Source: Galerina marginata (Eukaryota; Basidiomycota; Agaricomycetes; Agaricales; Galerinaceae). Taken from it: 64,000 bases of DNA. Where the stretch lies: positions 1,426,001 to 1,490,000 of the forward strand of contig JAECYW010000011.1 of the NCBI GenBank assembly GCA_023014335.1, in the 5' to 3' direction. This document shows, piece by piece, positions 59,701-64,000 of the stretch. Each line of letters opens with the position of its first letter. Within the stretch, counting starts at the first letter, position 1. The notes beneath the pieces are model-generated. The model was not told the DNA's origin. It saw only the letters and a list, made by a program, of their open reading frames with translations, and did not search any database. Both the position numbers and the translations under genes were made by a program.

Positions 59701-60209
59701 CTGAAAGTTTTCGGGATCCGCCTCCTCCCAGTCGTCACGAGAGATAGGCTCAAAGTCTGGGCCGGACATGATAACTTGGTTCAGATGCTCCAGGCCACGC
59801 TGTTCCTCGGCGACGATGACCGCAGGCTCTGCCACTGGATACTCTGGTGCATCCACATACATTTCGTCCCCGTCATTCTCCTGGGGGTCTGTAAGGACAG
59901 GGCCAGGAAGGACTAGCAGCTGATTCGAGGCTGGCAGTTCCGAGAGTGATGGTCCTGCCTGGGCATGAAGTGGAACACCTGCGGCGGTGACCATGCGGCG
60001 AGGGAGTACTGTAGCTCGTGCAGCCAACAATTGCTGGTGCTGCAGGCTGCGCTGGCGAAGGTCCCGTTGTTCATGCGCTTTGAGTTTGCGGGGAAACACC
60101 AGCTTCCCATGACACTGAGAACAGGGGCAGGGAACCTTCCGTAACTGAAAGACAGGGTAAGCAAATAACTTGCAAGAGATGAGGGAAAACGTACAGTGCT
60201 GCTGGACAT
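38719..60209 (-). CDS. Plavaka/Tnp2-type transposase, intron split by a 17-kb retroelement
   Basis: DDE-type transposase of the CACTA-related Plavaka family. ATG at 60209 (MSSST, then a 5' intron); a Cys/His motif CPCSQCHGKLVFPRKLKAHE near the N-terminus suggests a zinc ribbon or finger. Next come an acidic linker, a cysteine pair region (CPVCPTCQKVY), MPGPKEADVDQIHFYM, a DKPAAHKMGGFGSHAHSFF block with CTKCW, and RWSELARLPYFDLCRMIVID directly before PMHNLFLG, the D-x-M-H-like catalytic signature. After the interrupted intron the protein continues GIVKTHFYHIWVQLNILRK, LIGEPAGGSLTADQW, an Ala/Lys-rich and acidic stretch, and RPNHHYACHTPESVRDYGPL. Exons on both sides of the insertion stay in phase (exon ends 58105 and resumes 40672). 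No internal frame break was seen. The end at 38719 assumes read-through of the last GTAAGT; splicing there would give a stop a few bases later. Confidence 0.8.
40682..40685. repeat. Target-site duplication CCGA, left copy
   Basis: CCGA directly precedes the TG of the left LTR, and the same four bases directly follow the CA of the right LTR at 58054-58057. Five bases are more usual for Ty3/Gypsy elements; here only four match. Confidence 0.8.
40686..42371 (-). repeat. LTR (element 3' LTR)
   Basis: 1,686 bp beginning TGAGATGCTTGC and ending GGCCGTCCCTTCA on the plus strand, duplicated at 56368-58053. It contains a (CA)n run near 40766 and eight perfect ACGCGT hexamers. Short ORFs inside are incidental, since they are identical in both copies and lack coding character. 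Confidence 0.95.
40931..42173. promoter_or_regulatory. Cluster of eight ACGCGT (MCB-type) sites in the LTR
   Basis: Perfect ACGCGT at 40931, 40950, 41058, 41116, 41521, 41673, 41736 and 42168, against about 0.4 expected in 1.7 kb of random sequence. ACGCGT is the MluI cell-cycle box bound by MBF in fungi. The same set exists in the other LTR. Regulatory function is inferred. Confidence 0.5.
42372..42380 (-). other. Polypurine tract for plus-strand priming
   Basis: Read on the minus strand, GGGGGGAGA abuts the TG of the 3' LTR (TGAAGGGAC). This position and composition are those of a retroelement PPT and fix the element's orientation as minus. Confidence 0.85.
42390..42409. other. Hairpin beside the polypurine tract (copy 1)
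   Basis: GTTGACTG (42390-42397), loop TCCC, CAGTCAAC (42402-42409): a perfect 8-bp stem. It is paired with the motif CTCCCCCCAACTTA, and both recur together at 45045-45078 with compensatory changes. Confidence 0.6.
42705..42712 (+). promoter_or_regulatory. TATA-like box of antisense gene A
   Basis: TATTTAAG lies 61 bp before the ATG at 42774, with ACGCGG just upstream at 42690. Confidence 0.5.
42774..44746 (+). CDS. Antisense accessory gene A: Zn2Cys6-like cysteine-cluster protein
   Basis: Six exons with 45-80-nt GT-AG introns (first intron 42951-43030, last acceptor near 44192) encode about 500 residues. The N-terminus is helical (MEGTLDFTEFALLPPRVVAA). The middle is Ser/Pro-rich and strongly basic, with a KARVA patch and a (KS)n tract around 43670-43710. 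A cysteine cluster near 43964-44063 reads C-x2-C-x7-C-x8-C-x2-C-x7-C, close to the fungal Zn(II)2Cys6 binuclear cluster (normally x6 in the first loop). A helical C-terminal region and an acidic tail ending MLPDYIE follow. Nuclear DNA binding is plausible but inferred. It lies antisense to the retrotransposon genes and nearest the 3' LTR. I recognise no exact family. Confidence 0.75.
45045..45078. repeat. Internal second copy of PPT-like tract plus hairpin
   Basis: CTCCCCCCAACTTAAAT followed by TCAACTG (45062-45068), TCC, CAGTTGA (45072-45078). Compared with 42372-42409 two stem pairs differ, each with the matching change on the other arm, so base pairing is kept. Confidence 0.65.
45173..45180 (+). 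promoter_or_regulatory. TATA box of antisense gene B
   Basis: TATATAAG 24 bp before the ATG at 45205, flanked by ACGCGC (45150) and ACGCGG (45181). Confidence 0.6.
45205..46005 (+). CDS. Antisense accessory gene B: three-exon paralogue family
   Basis: Exons 45205-45510, 45570-45752 and 45811-46005 give 228 residues. The N-terminus is Ser/Glu/Asp-rich (MSSSESVSTSSSEDEDE), then a helical domain with a junction PVAALKYWTDFM|VIVPK, an IVYGSKF motif, a Trp in an NHWCSV helix, and LMTRPDIPSMP at the exon 2 end. It matches genes C (46150) and D (47027) in these motifs and in both intron positions, so the three are paralogues. I know no domain for this family. It lies antisense to pol-gag within the retrotransposon; role unknown. 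Confidence 0.7.
46150..46897 (+). CDS. Antisense accessory gene C: three-exon paralogue family
   Basis: Exons 46150-46389, 46451-46660 and 46715-46897 give 210 residues starting MATDPSFAVFPGVPSCAEL. Shared landmarks with genes B and D: PPMEELMDWTQAF at the end of exon 1, IVYGTPV early in exon 2, a SQWLTV helix, LMAAPHIPAFP at the end of exon 2, then an SAWAYGNGAV helix like gene B's GWEAGNAAIR. All exon lengths are multiples of three. No clear TATA box was seen in the short 5' spacer after gene B, so it may depend on a different promoter or start further upstream. Confidence 0.7.
46980..46986 (+). promoter_or_regulatory. TATA box of antisense gene D
   Basis: TATAAAG 40 bp before the ATG at 47027, with ACGCGT at 47002 between them. 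Confidence 0.5.
47027..47660 (+). CDS. Antisense accessory gene D: three-exon paralogue family
   Basis: Exons 47027-47185, 47240-47416 and 47481-47660 give 171 residues starting MAAIDIFALDPPSASLRIQL. It is the shortest member of the B/C/D family: IPLEELLTLSAIL at the first junction, ITYGSLV, a FQVWHDA helix, LMRRPDVPNL near the second junction, and a third exon with an ELFRLNLIRMKEWHRLERAL amphipathic helix. Introns of 54 and 64 nt fall at the same two positions as in B and C and keep phase 0. The tail ends IVPFE. Confidence 0.7.
47880..47887 (+). promoter_or_regulatory. TATA-like box of antisense gene E
   Basis: TATAAGAG 43 bp before the ATG at 47931; ACGCGT upstream at 47837. Confidence 0.45.
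47931..49246 (+). CDS. Antisense accessory gene E: basic linker and C-terminal coiled coil
   Basis: Multi-exon gene starting MRAVLDPSVEDAVRQTFY. Exon 2 encodes a helical segment (SGWVEHPQLVQDAGKTARDI ... RLCRCIQELREKTAGR). It is followed by a small basic/acidic exon (GSRSGRGRADDQEDD), a Pro/Ala/Lys-rich linker (RFKKKPTPAK), a basic stretch that reads in frame after an inferred intron from about 48724 to 48779 (KPVEKRADTT), and a C-terminal heptad-like region (IDRQINMLSGDLSDYNYQIA, then RQRESVLAEIAKLKEARSSL) predicted to be a coiled coil. Stop at 49244. The last acceptor of the linker intron (GAAAG) is weak, so that boundary is tentative. No named domain. Confidence 0.65.
49352..53247 (-). CDS. 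pol: pol: reverse transcriptase, RNase H, integrase (Ty3/Gypsy)
   Basis: Uninterrupted 1,292 codons from the first possible start (a TTG at 53230). There is no suitable ATG, and the frame is joined to pro by a -1 shift at 53247-53251. Residue positions from 53230: reverse transcriptase 200-430 with FDLYVGYD (about 287) and YIDD (350-353); RNase H 515-640 with Asp in LAVDTS, Glu in KRELYG and Asp in ETDAQF; integrase 885-1060 with the H/C zinc motif (HDHGGHRG ... CHVC), then D952, D1012 (VTDNGPSF) and E1047 (NGAVERP). The C-terminal part (YLGPMIVIRRTIGGSYVVAE) is a GPY/F-like module. I see no chromodomain. All catalytic residues are present. Confidence 0.95.
53245..53251 (-). other. pro-pol -1 frameshift site (T run at stop)
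   Basis: The pro frame ends GCT TTT TAG; pol is open in the -1 frame as TTT TTA GAC. A-site or P-site TTT can re-pair perfectly one base back within the five-T run. It is not a full X-XXY-YYZ heptamer, so mechanism and efficiency are uncertain. Confidence 0.5.
53245..54459 (-). CDS. pro: pro: retropepsin-type protease frame
   Basis: Open frame in -1 phase to gag. It continues from the slippery site through PVKFSVSSRKGAATSSS, a long charged linker (a Glu run near 54300), and then the protease. The active-site triad is in ESIVDSGSQIVSM (D-S-G at about 53621-53629) and the flap and core follow with HIIRNPAYRVLLGRPF. It ends at TAG 53245. The ATG at 54180 is probably not used, since gag and pro overlap in the frameshift arrangement. 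Function: maturation of the Gag-Pro-Pol polyprotein. Confidence 0.85.
   Translation of the reverse strand, partial: VKFSVSSRKGAATSSSKTAEKSAKARLPENQKSVRFTKKAVEAETAEEEEEENSGEESEAEVEPEPEVRRGPPRTNKKTPEKVEATKKPLPKAVVKSRELPYIDVPPLKTVTRLKDTRTPANEGEDPKPGPSYKTKAPVEDNAESEKVLDDIMDLSVSIPLKNLLGNAPGIREALKKNVSKARKPVLMEELLEEDAKTREVETGLTVDQLPVSNYMLAGILNDSCLDPELRVGSDPYLQFAQTHDGAVPKEVYVARDTYALRSLYPRINNIAQEESIVDSGSQIVSMAESVAVEMGLTWNPNITINMQSANGAVEKSLGLAENVAFSFGGVTVYLQVHIIRNPAYRVLLGRPFDVLTSSTVQNSEDGDQRIVITDPNSERRAVLPTYRRGESPDVLQRQKAQAF
54444..56216 (-). CDS. gag: gag: capsid/nucleocapsid, CCHC zinc knuckle
   Basis: The frame is open from a stop just above 56216 down to TAA at 54444. The first ATG is at 55823 and gives 459 residues. 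Upstream lie 131 further in-frame codons that begin ATA-GCG-GGC-AAA, which would read (M)AGKGKSAGKRKEQTG if the first codon were ATG. The 459-residue part holds the helical capsid region (FDDEHPAELLRFINRMEDLY ...) and a CCHC knuckle CFYCRETGHRISDC at residues 319-332 (C-x2-C-x4-H-x4-C). The start is given as the upstream ATA to show the full open region. Whether translation starts there (non-AUG), at 55823, or after splicing is open. It packages element RNA. Confidence 0.8.
   Translation of the reverse strand: MAGKGKSAGKRKEQTGAAANAATNTGASTSIAGQKAKRQTNNSSGELVPFQDRLPSTSRARSTTRAPSNPAQERFQQRVSASIDHQQRRVSIEPEDIIRRTSSPVLVLSQNIASNATLPVHNEDPITSQTIMPMPLPGAKDAPKFDDEHPAELLRFINRMEDLYELHNIKDDKTKIATLGKYTSAVTESEWRAFDSFTKKWVDYKKEIIRSYPEASALETGSLERLEKILRARSGSKRIKAHELAELLSLKRSFCAEAARLQVPPKLLSNRELVIKFYSCLHPDFIRRIEDRLDLLNDRTTATTTATAAAADDDAENPAPVTLDFRNEDRFTLNNVVDTAVIVAERAHRPTGRYDTEDVRFASTPEVSRVAQDDTLPKIEEGVARLQDTAQIQSKWSQDVNSRLDQLFGVVNSLKRPPTPTASYVGPSPNQMPYPRGNTYMGRDANGNICFYCRETGHRISDCPHANKHIGYGWVIKNESNNIRLPGGDFVPRDGNKTMKEVVELKNRGRVPIIAKPPPAQSGYFQDADYDQDVFFTQMYDQLYTDTEVARHLATLAQSYGRETLDRVLSRNEFVRAEERGQSADQSNFQ
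54450..54456 (-). other. gag-pro -1 slippery heptamer A-AAT-TTT
   Basis: In the gag frame the codons are TCA AAT TTT CAG TAA; the heptamer A-AAT-TTT fits X-XXY-YYZ exactly and lies two codons before the gag stop. After the slip the pro frame reads AAA TTT TCA. A downstream pseudoknot was not worked out. Confidence 0.8.
56350..56365 (-). other. tRNA primer-binding site
   Basis: Two bases inside the element's 5' LTR the minus strand reads TGGAGCCCACCGCGAG, complementary to a tRNA 3' end of the form ...CGGTGGGCTCCA. The primer tRNA was not identified. Confidence 0.7.
56368..58053 (-). repeat. LTR (element 5' LTR)
   Basis: 1,686 bp, same length as 40686-42371 and identical as far as I could read. 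It carries the element promoter and the second set of ACGCGT sites. Confidence 0.95.
58054..58057. repeat. Target-site duplication CCGA, right copy
   Basis: Matches 40682-40685. Removing the element and one CCGA restores a 60-nt GT-AG intron of the transposase gene. Confidence 0.8.
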
Positions 60210-60483
60210 TTTGTCGCTGTTGTTGTCGTCGTAAGAGAAAGGGTTGGAAATTTTTGTCTACGAGCTGAGCAATAGGAGGTATCTATTTGTGATCGATTGT
60301 AGGGTCTATCATTTGGCGGTCTCAATAAACCAGAAAGAGTTAAAATATAGGGGTAAATCCAATTTACTCACCTCATATAAATTCTGGTTAGACTGGCGGC
60401 TTGATGAGCCCCGTTCGGGGTGTAGAAAGACCACAGCGATTTATTTGACACTATTACCGACAATATTGTAACACATATAAAAG

Positions 60484-62691
60484 TCATGAGGGATGTGGAA
60501 GGCGGCGAGGAAGGACAGCAGCACGGCCAAAGAAATCAAAAAACGATTGGGTGTAGAAGCGAGTAAGAGTCCGTTCCATGGCTATGATTTCCACCTCTGA
60601 GTAGTCCTGAAGCATCCTTGCGTTCTCTCCCAAATTGACATCACTGCACTCCTGCACAACCAGGCCAAAACCTCGCCAACTCTTCATCACATCCTTGAGG
60701 GCAACCAAATATTGAGCCCGATCTCGACTGTTCTCAGCAGCAAAACCTTGATCGCCCATGTTGACATCAGCAATCAGCAACGAGTGCCCAAGGTGACCTG
60801 GGAAACAGGCAAGCAGTAAGTCCTCGCGAGACGCTCGCGAGAGACTGGGGTCATGGGCACAAAGGTCAAGGGCAAGCAATTCAAACCGGAAATTGAGCTC
60901 ATACAACTCCCAGAGAACCTCGTGAGCTACAGCAGCATCTGGAACTTGGCCACATGAGAGCGTATGTTCCTTCCAAAAGACCTCTGAGGTATCGACATTG
61001 CCATCATTAATTTCGAGACTATTGTCGGTCGCCAGAACATCCTTGAGCATGTCCTTCATGAGACTACGGTATTTTTGTGCCTTAGTCTGGCCTTTGCTCG
61101 ATGGGGTGGACGATGAAACCGACAAGATGGGACTGTCCGATAGGTTAAGCATTTGCCGCCACATGTGGTTCGATAGACGTGGGCTTGAAGTAGATGCATT
61201 GGTGAGGCGGAAGATGAGAGCCGGCCGATTTTTGAGCCAGTTGTAGAAATACAGCGCCCTTTTTTCAGGTGAGGCGACACCGCTAAACAGCCCAGGCTCG
61301 GGTAAGACATAGCCTGCTGCTTGCTGCCGTTCGCGTGAGTCCAAAAGTATCCGAGTTGAATCGACATTGACAGCACCGAGTGCATCGCGCCAGGCCGGTA
61401 TCGGCGGAGGAACTAATGGATCGTCGACCTCAGCAAACTTGTTCCGACCTGCACTACCTGGAGTTTTAGATTTCGGAGGAGGTCTAGAATCTTGAAGCAT
61501 GTCAGCTCATGTATGGAAAAAATGGGTCAAAAACTTACACGGTTCATATCGTGCAGTAGATGTGGACTTGGCTGGAGCATTAGAATGTTCCGGAGATGTC
61601 GAAGAAGAAGCTGGCAGGGTGCGCAATGTTGATGGATGATGGAATGGGCTTTGGTTGACCATGCTAGCTGTCAAGTACGAGCAAGCGTAGTCTGCAAAAG
61701 CCCGTATCTTGTTGAAGTGGTCGGTTGGCCCGCTATAGGAAACAGGGAACCAACGATACGCGGAATCCAAAACAAGATGATCTTGTGGCATAATGGGCTC
61801 AACAAGGGCATCAATACGCATGGTACCTGCATATGCAACATCCATCACAATCCAGGTGGGGATTCCTGCACGAACAAGTGCAAATGCATCGTCGGGACTT
61901 GTCACAAAGGCGCCCATTAGGTGATCGTCGACTTTAGTAGCACGAGGTGTTGCTCCAGACATCCGAGGCTGATAGATATCCAAGTAGGTCTTGCATGCGG
62001 AATATTCCAGCAGATAACGTTGGAGTTCGGAGAAGAGGAATAGGACCTGGTTTGACGACAACGGTAAGGAATGAAGATGAAGAAGTGTTCGCTGGATCTG
62101 GGTGAATAGCTCTACAAAAAGAGGGACCCGATGGTCTTTGTCGGCATCTGGGATGGCCTGTTGACGAAGGGAAAATGTATTGTGATGAGGCAGGATGTCC
62201 TCCTTGATGTAAGCCTCTAGGAGTTGAATGAGACGCGAACTGAGATGACCTAGCCCCAAGAGACTGAGGTCAGTGCGACCTTCAAAATCTGCAGGAATCG
62301 GCTTGTGGTGCAGGACAGACGCAGGGGATTCAGGCGGTGCGGGGTTTCGCGGGAGACAGGCTAAATGGGGGCATGCATGGATATAAGGTTGGGGCCATTG
62401 AAGCGGATCGTCGTCGCCTAGTCGCATGTCAACTTTGAAGGTAACACGCGCATTGTTTGGTGGACAGTAAATGATTTCCATGTTGGGCGAGAGGACGAAA
62501 TGCGTGCCATTCCGTATAACTGCACCGACACGTCCTTCGAAGGATTTCACTGGTGGTTTTTGGTAAGAAGAAGTAGGAAATGGTATCATTATGGACATAC
62601 ACGGATCAGAAAGAAATTTTTGTTGCTGACGCAACAGAATCGAAGGATTCTGCTGCAGTTCTTCAGCAGTAGTTCGGGCACCGTGAAGCAT
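60484..62691 (-). CDS. Transposon-associated Agaricomycete protein, function unknown
   Basis: Two long exons joined by a short intron (about 61502-61547; YEP|PPPKSKTPG) give about 730 residues. The first ATG is at 62691 (MLHGARTTAEELQQNPS), but an acceptor-like CACAG just above it leaves room for an upstream exon. Recognisable stretches: YLDIYQPRMSG, MGAFVTSPDDAFALVRAGIP followed by TWIVMDVAYAGTMRIDALVE, FPVSYSGPTDHFNKIRAFAD, and in exon 2 SPEKRALYFYNWLKNRPALI and LSNHMWRQMLNLS. I know this pattern from lineage-specific hypothetical proteins beside transposases in mushroom genomes; no biochemical role is known to me. It lies immediately upstream of the transposase on the same strand (about 275 bp apart), consistent with a shared mobile unit. 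Confidence 0.7.
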
Positions 62692-62778
62692 GTTGCGAAT
62701 CAACTGTGCTAGAACAGTTAGTTGGTGTTTTGCACATCACTGCTCGAAGCATAAGGTTGCAACAGGAGACGAACAACT

Positions 62779-63322
62779 GACGCAAAGTCGAGGTTGACGA
62801 AAGAATCGGACGACGCAAAGTCAAATCCGAGGAAAAGATTGGACGACGCAAAGTCAAATCCAAGAAAAAAAGCGGACGACGTGTAGTCAAATCCAGGGAT
62901 AAAGAACATGGTGGCAATTTTGGATGGGAACGTACATTGTAAGCTGCGGAGACACGAGACTGATGCGTCTAAAAAGATGGGGAATACGTCAGATAAAGAC
63001 ATGTTAGTGTTGAAAAAGAGGGCTTACCGAATCTTGTAGTCCGAGCTTTGGAAAGGACCGTACGTCGTGAAGTGCGCGAGAACAAGATTGACGCGTCTGA
63101 CGTGATGGGAGATAGGTCAAAATAAGCGGGCAATAGCGTAGATTAATCTGATATAAAAGCATCAGTATACCACGGAAATGGAGCAAGAAATATCAGAAAA
63201 GCTACACCAGACGATGCAAAATCGAATCTGGTTGACGATGTGGTGACCGACGCAAAGTCGAAGCCACAGAATCTACAACCGACGCGGAGTCAAAGTTGTG
63301 GGGGTTGGACGACGCGAAGTCA
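62779..63322 (+). repeat. Array of GACGCAAAGTC 11-mers, direct set
   Basis: GACGCAAAGTC or close variants start at 62779, 62812, 62845, 62878, 63249, 63281 and 63311, several followed by AAATCC. The first four are spaced exactly 33 bp apart. They lie directly upstream of the minus-strand accessory gene. Confidence 0.75.
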
Positions 63323-63591
63323 AATCCGATGAATTGAGGGAGGAAAACAAAAATTGTGACTTACAGATGGTGTTGTGGAACGAGCAGGATTACGGGTGGA
63401 GGCTAGATACGAGGGAGGAAGGGGTGGCTGGAAGGTTGGAGGCAGAAAGCAAGGGAAAGATGTGGGAAGAAGAAAGAAATGATGGGACAGCGAGGAGGCT
63501 GCACTTCCCACACAAGAGTTAAACGGACGTCAAGAGTCACACAACACGAAAGCCTCTTCTTAACCATCATCTTCACCGCTCCCCGGACTTT

Positions 63592-63704
63592 GACTTCGCG
63601 TCGGTCTGCACTAGTACTCTGGACTTTGACTTTGCGTCGGTCTGCTTTCTGGACTTCGACTTTGCGTCGGTCCATTTGCCGCTTCCCGGACTTCGACTTC
63701 GCCT
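63592..63704 (-). repeat. Array of the same 11-mer in inverted orientation
   Basis: GACTTYGCGTC at 63592, 63628 and 63658 plus a degenerate copy near 63694, spaced 30-36 bp. It mirrors the set at 62779-63321 and lies upstream of the plus-strand exon near 63841. Confidence 0.75.
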
Positions 63705-63840
63705 TGGTTTGCTCTCTGGGCTTCGTCTTACTCTGCACCGTCTTGAATCATCACACTGAAATCTGCGGACAAACACACTTCATTTCGTTTCTAAGGTATG
63801 AAACAATATACTTCGTGCTCGTCAAATACCCAAAGTCTTT

Positions 63841-64000
63841 TTGTTTAGCCTTTTGGACCGCCTCAAGGCCAAACCCTCCTTCAACTCTGTTTTGACCTCC
63901 TGCCTCAACCTCGCAGACCTCTTCAACGGCGAACCCGCGTTGGACTGTTTACGCAACCTCTTCGACTCCTCGGCGGACAAGTTAGATGCACGCGGCTTGT
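63841..64000 (+). CDS. Partial exon of an unknown plus-strand gene, runs off the window
   Basis: Open frame with protein-like composition (SLLDRLKAKPSFNSV then LTSCLNLADLFNGEPALDCL) continuing past base 64000. A plausible 53-nt intron ends at TTTAG near 63848 (donor GTATGA near 63796). Too short to identify. Confidence 0.35.
   Translation, partial: MFSLLDRLKAKPSFNSVLTSCLNLADLFNGEPALDCLRNLFDSSADKLDARGL

Larger units (their letters stand above)
36593..63838 (-). mobile_element. Plavaka-like DNA transposon unit (CACTA/Tnp2-related), ends unresolved
   Basis: Defined by its gene set: a Tnp2/Plavaka-type transposase (minus), a convergent accessory gene on its left and a second accessory gene on its right, all typical companions in Agaricomycete genomes. 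The coordinates span the genes and the motif-rich region at right. Terminal inverted repeats and target duplications were not found by eye, so real borders may lie outside or inside. It contains the nested LTR retrotransposon at 40686-58053. Confidence 0.55.

Noticed and set aside
62663..63776. ORFs with repeated LDLTLRRPIF-like or RREVKV-like units
   Set aside because: Translations of the 11-bp DNA repeat arrays in various frames, not protein repeats.
1..64000. tRNA genes, rRNA and CRISPR arrays
   Set aside because: No tRNA with matching A and B boxes and cloverleaf was found by eye; the tRNA-like string at 56350-56365 is only the primer-binding site. Nothing resembles rRNA or CRISPR repeats.

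Overview
The window reads as genomic DNA of a mushroom-forming basidiomycete (Agaricomycetes). The genes carry many GT-AG introns of about 50-65 nt. The recognisable host genes are fungal: a GH63-type glycoside hydrolase, GH28 polygalacturonases, a Cdc24-type Rho GEF, a Rap1-like telomere protein and Spo11. The right half is occupied by a Plavaka-type (CACTA/Tnp2-related) DNA transposon, a family typical of Agaricomycetes.

Host part (1-36 kb): a short NLR-like N-terminal fragment (-), a 0.23-kb tandem duplication, a GH63-type glycosidase (+, 3.5-7.9 kb), two tandem endopolygalacturonases (+, 10.2-12.3 and 13.1-15.2 kb) and a Cdc24-like Rho GEF (-, 16.1-19.6 kb). About 6 kb follow with no gene I can support. 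Then come a BRCT plus Myb-like Rap1 homologue (-, 26.1-28.7 kb), Spo11 only about 100 bp upstream of it (-, 28.8-31.1 kb) and a signal-peptide/single-TM Ser-rich membrane protein (-, 31.4-32.5 kb). A GC-rich stretch and an AT-rich palindrome cluster fill 34-36.2 kb.

Mobile part (36.6-63.8 kb): a Plavaka-like unit holds a transposase (-), a convergent accessory gene (+, 36.6-38.6 kb) and a second accessory gene (-, 60.5-62.7 kb). A 17,368-bp Ty3/Gypsy LTR retrotransposon (40686-58053) sits inside a 60-nt intron of the transposase gene. Its 1,686-bp LTRs have the same length and show no difference that I could see. They are flanked by a 4-bp duplication (CCGA). PBS, polypurine tract, gag, pro and pol all read on the minus strand. 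gag-pro and pro-pol are each joined by a -1 frame change; the first has a textbook A-AAT-TTT slippery heptamer.

The most unusual feature lies between pol and the element's 3' LTR: about 6.5 kb with five genes on the opposite strand, all intron-containing and most with their own TATA-like box. They are a protein with a Zn2Cys6-like cysteine cluster, three small three-exon genes that look like paralogues of one another, and a protein with a predicted C-terminal coiled coil. Being antisense to the genomic RNA would explain how introns survive retrotransposition. The polypurine tract and an adjacent hairpin recur once inside this cassette with compensatory base changes, and the LTR carries eight ACGCGT sites.

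Caveat: GH63, cdc24 and both polygalacturonases show single-base frame breaks although conserved protein continues beyond them. The retroelement genes do not. Local assembly error in GC-rich host exons is at least as likely as gene decay.
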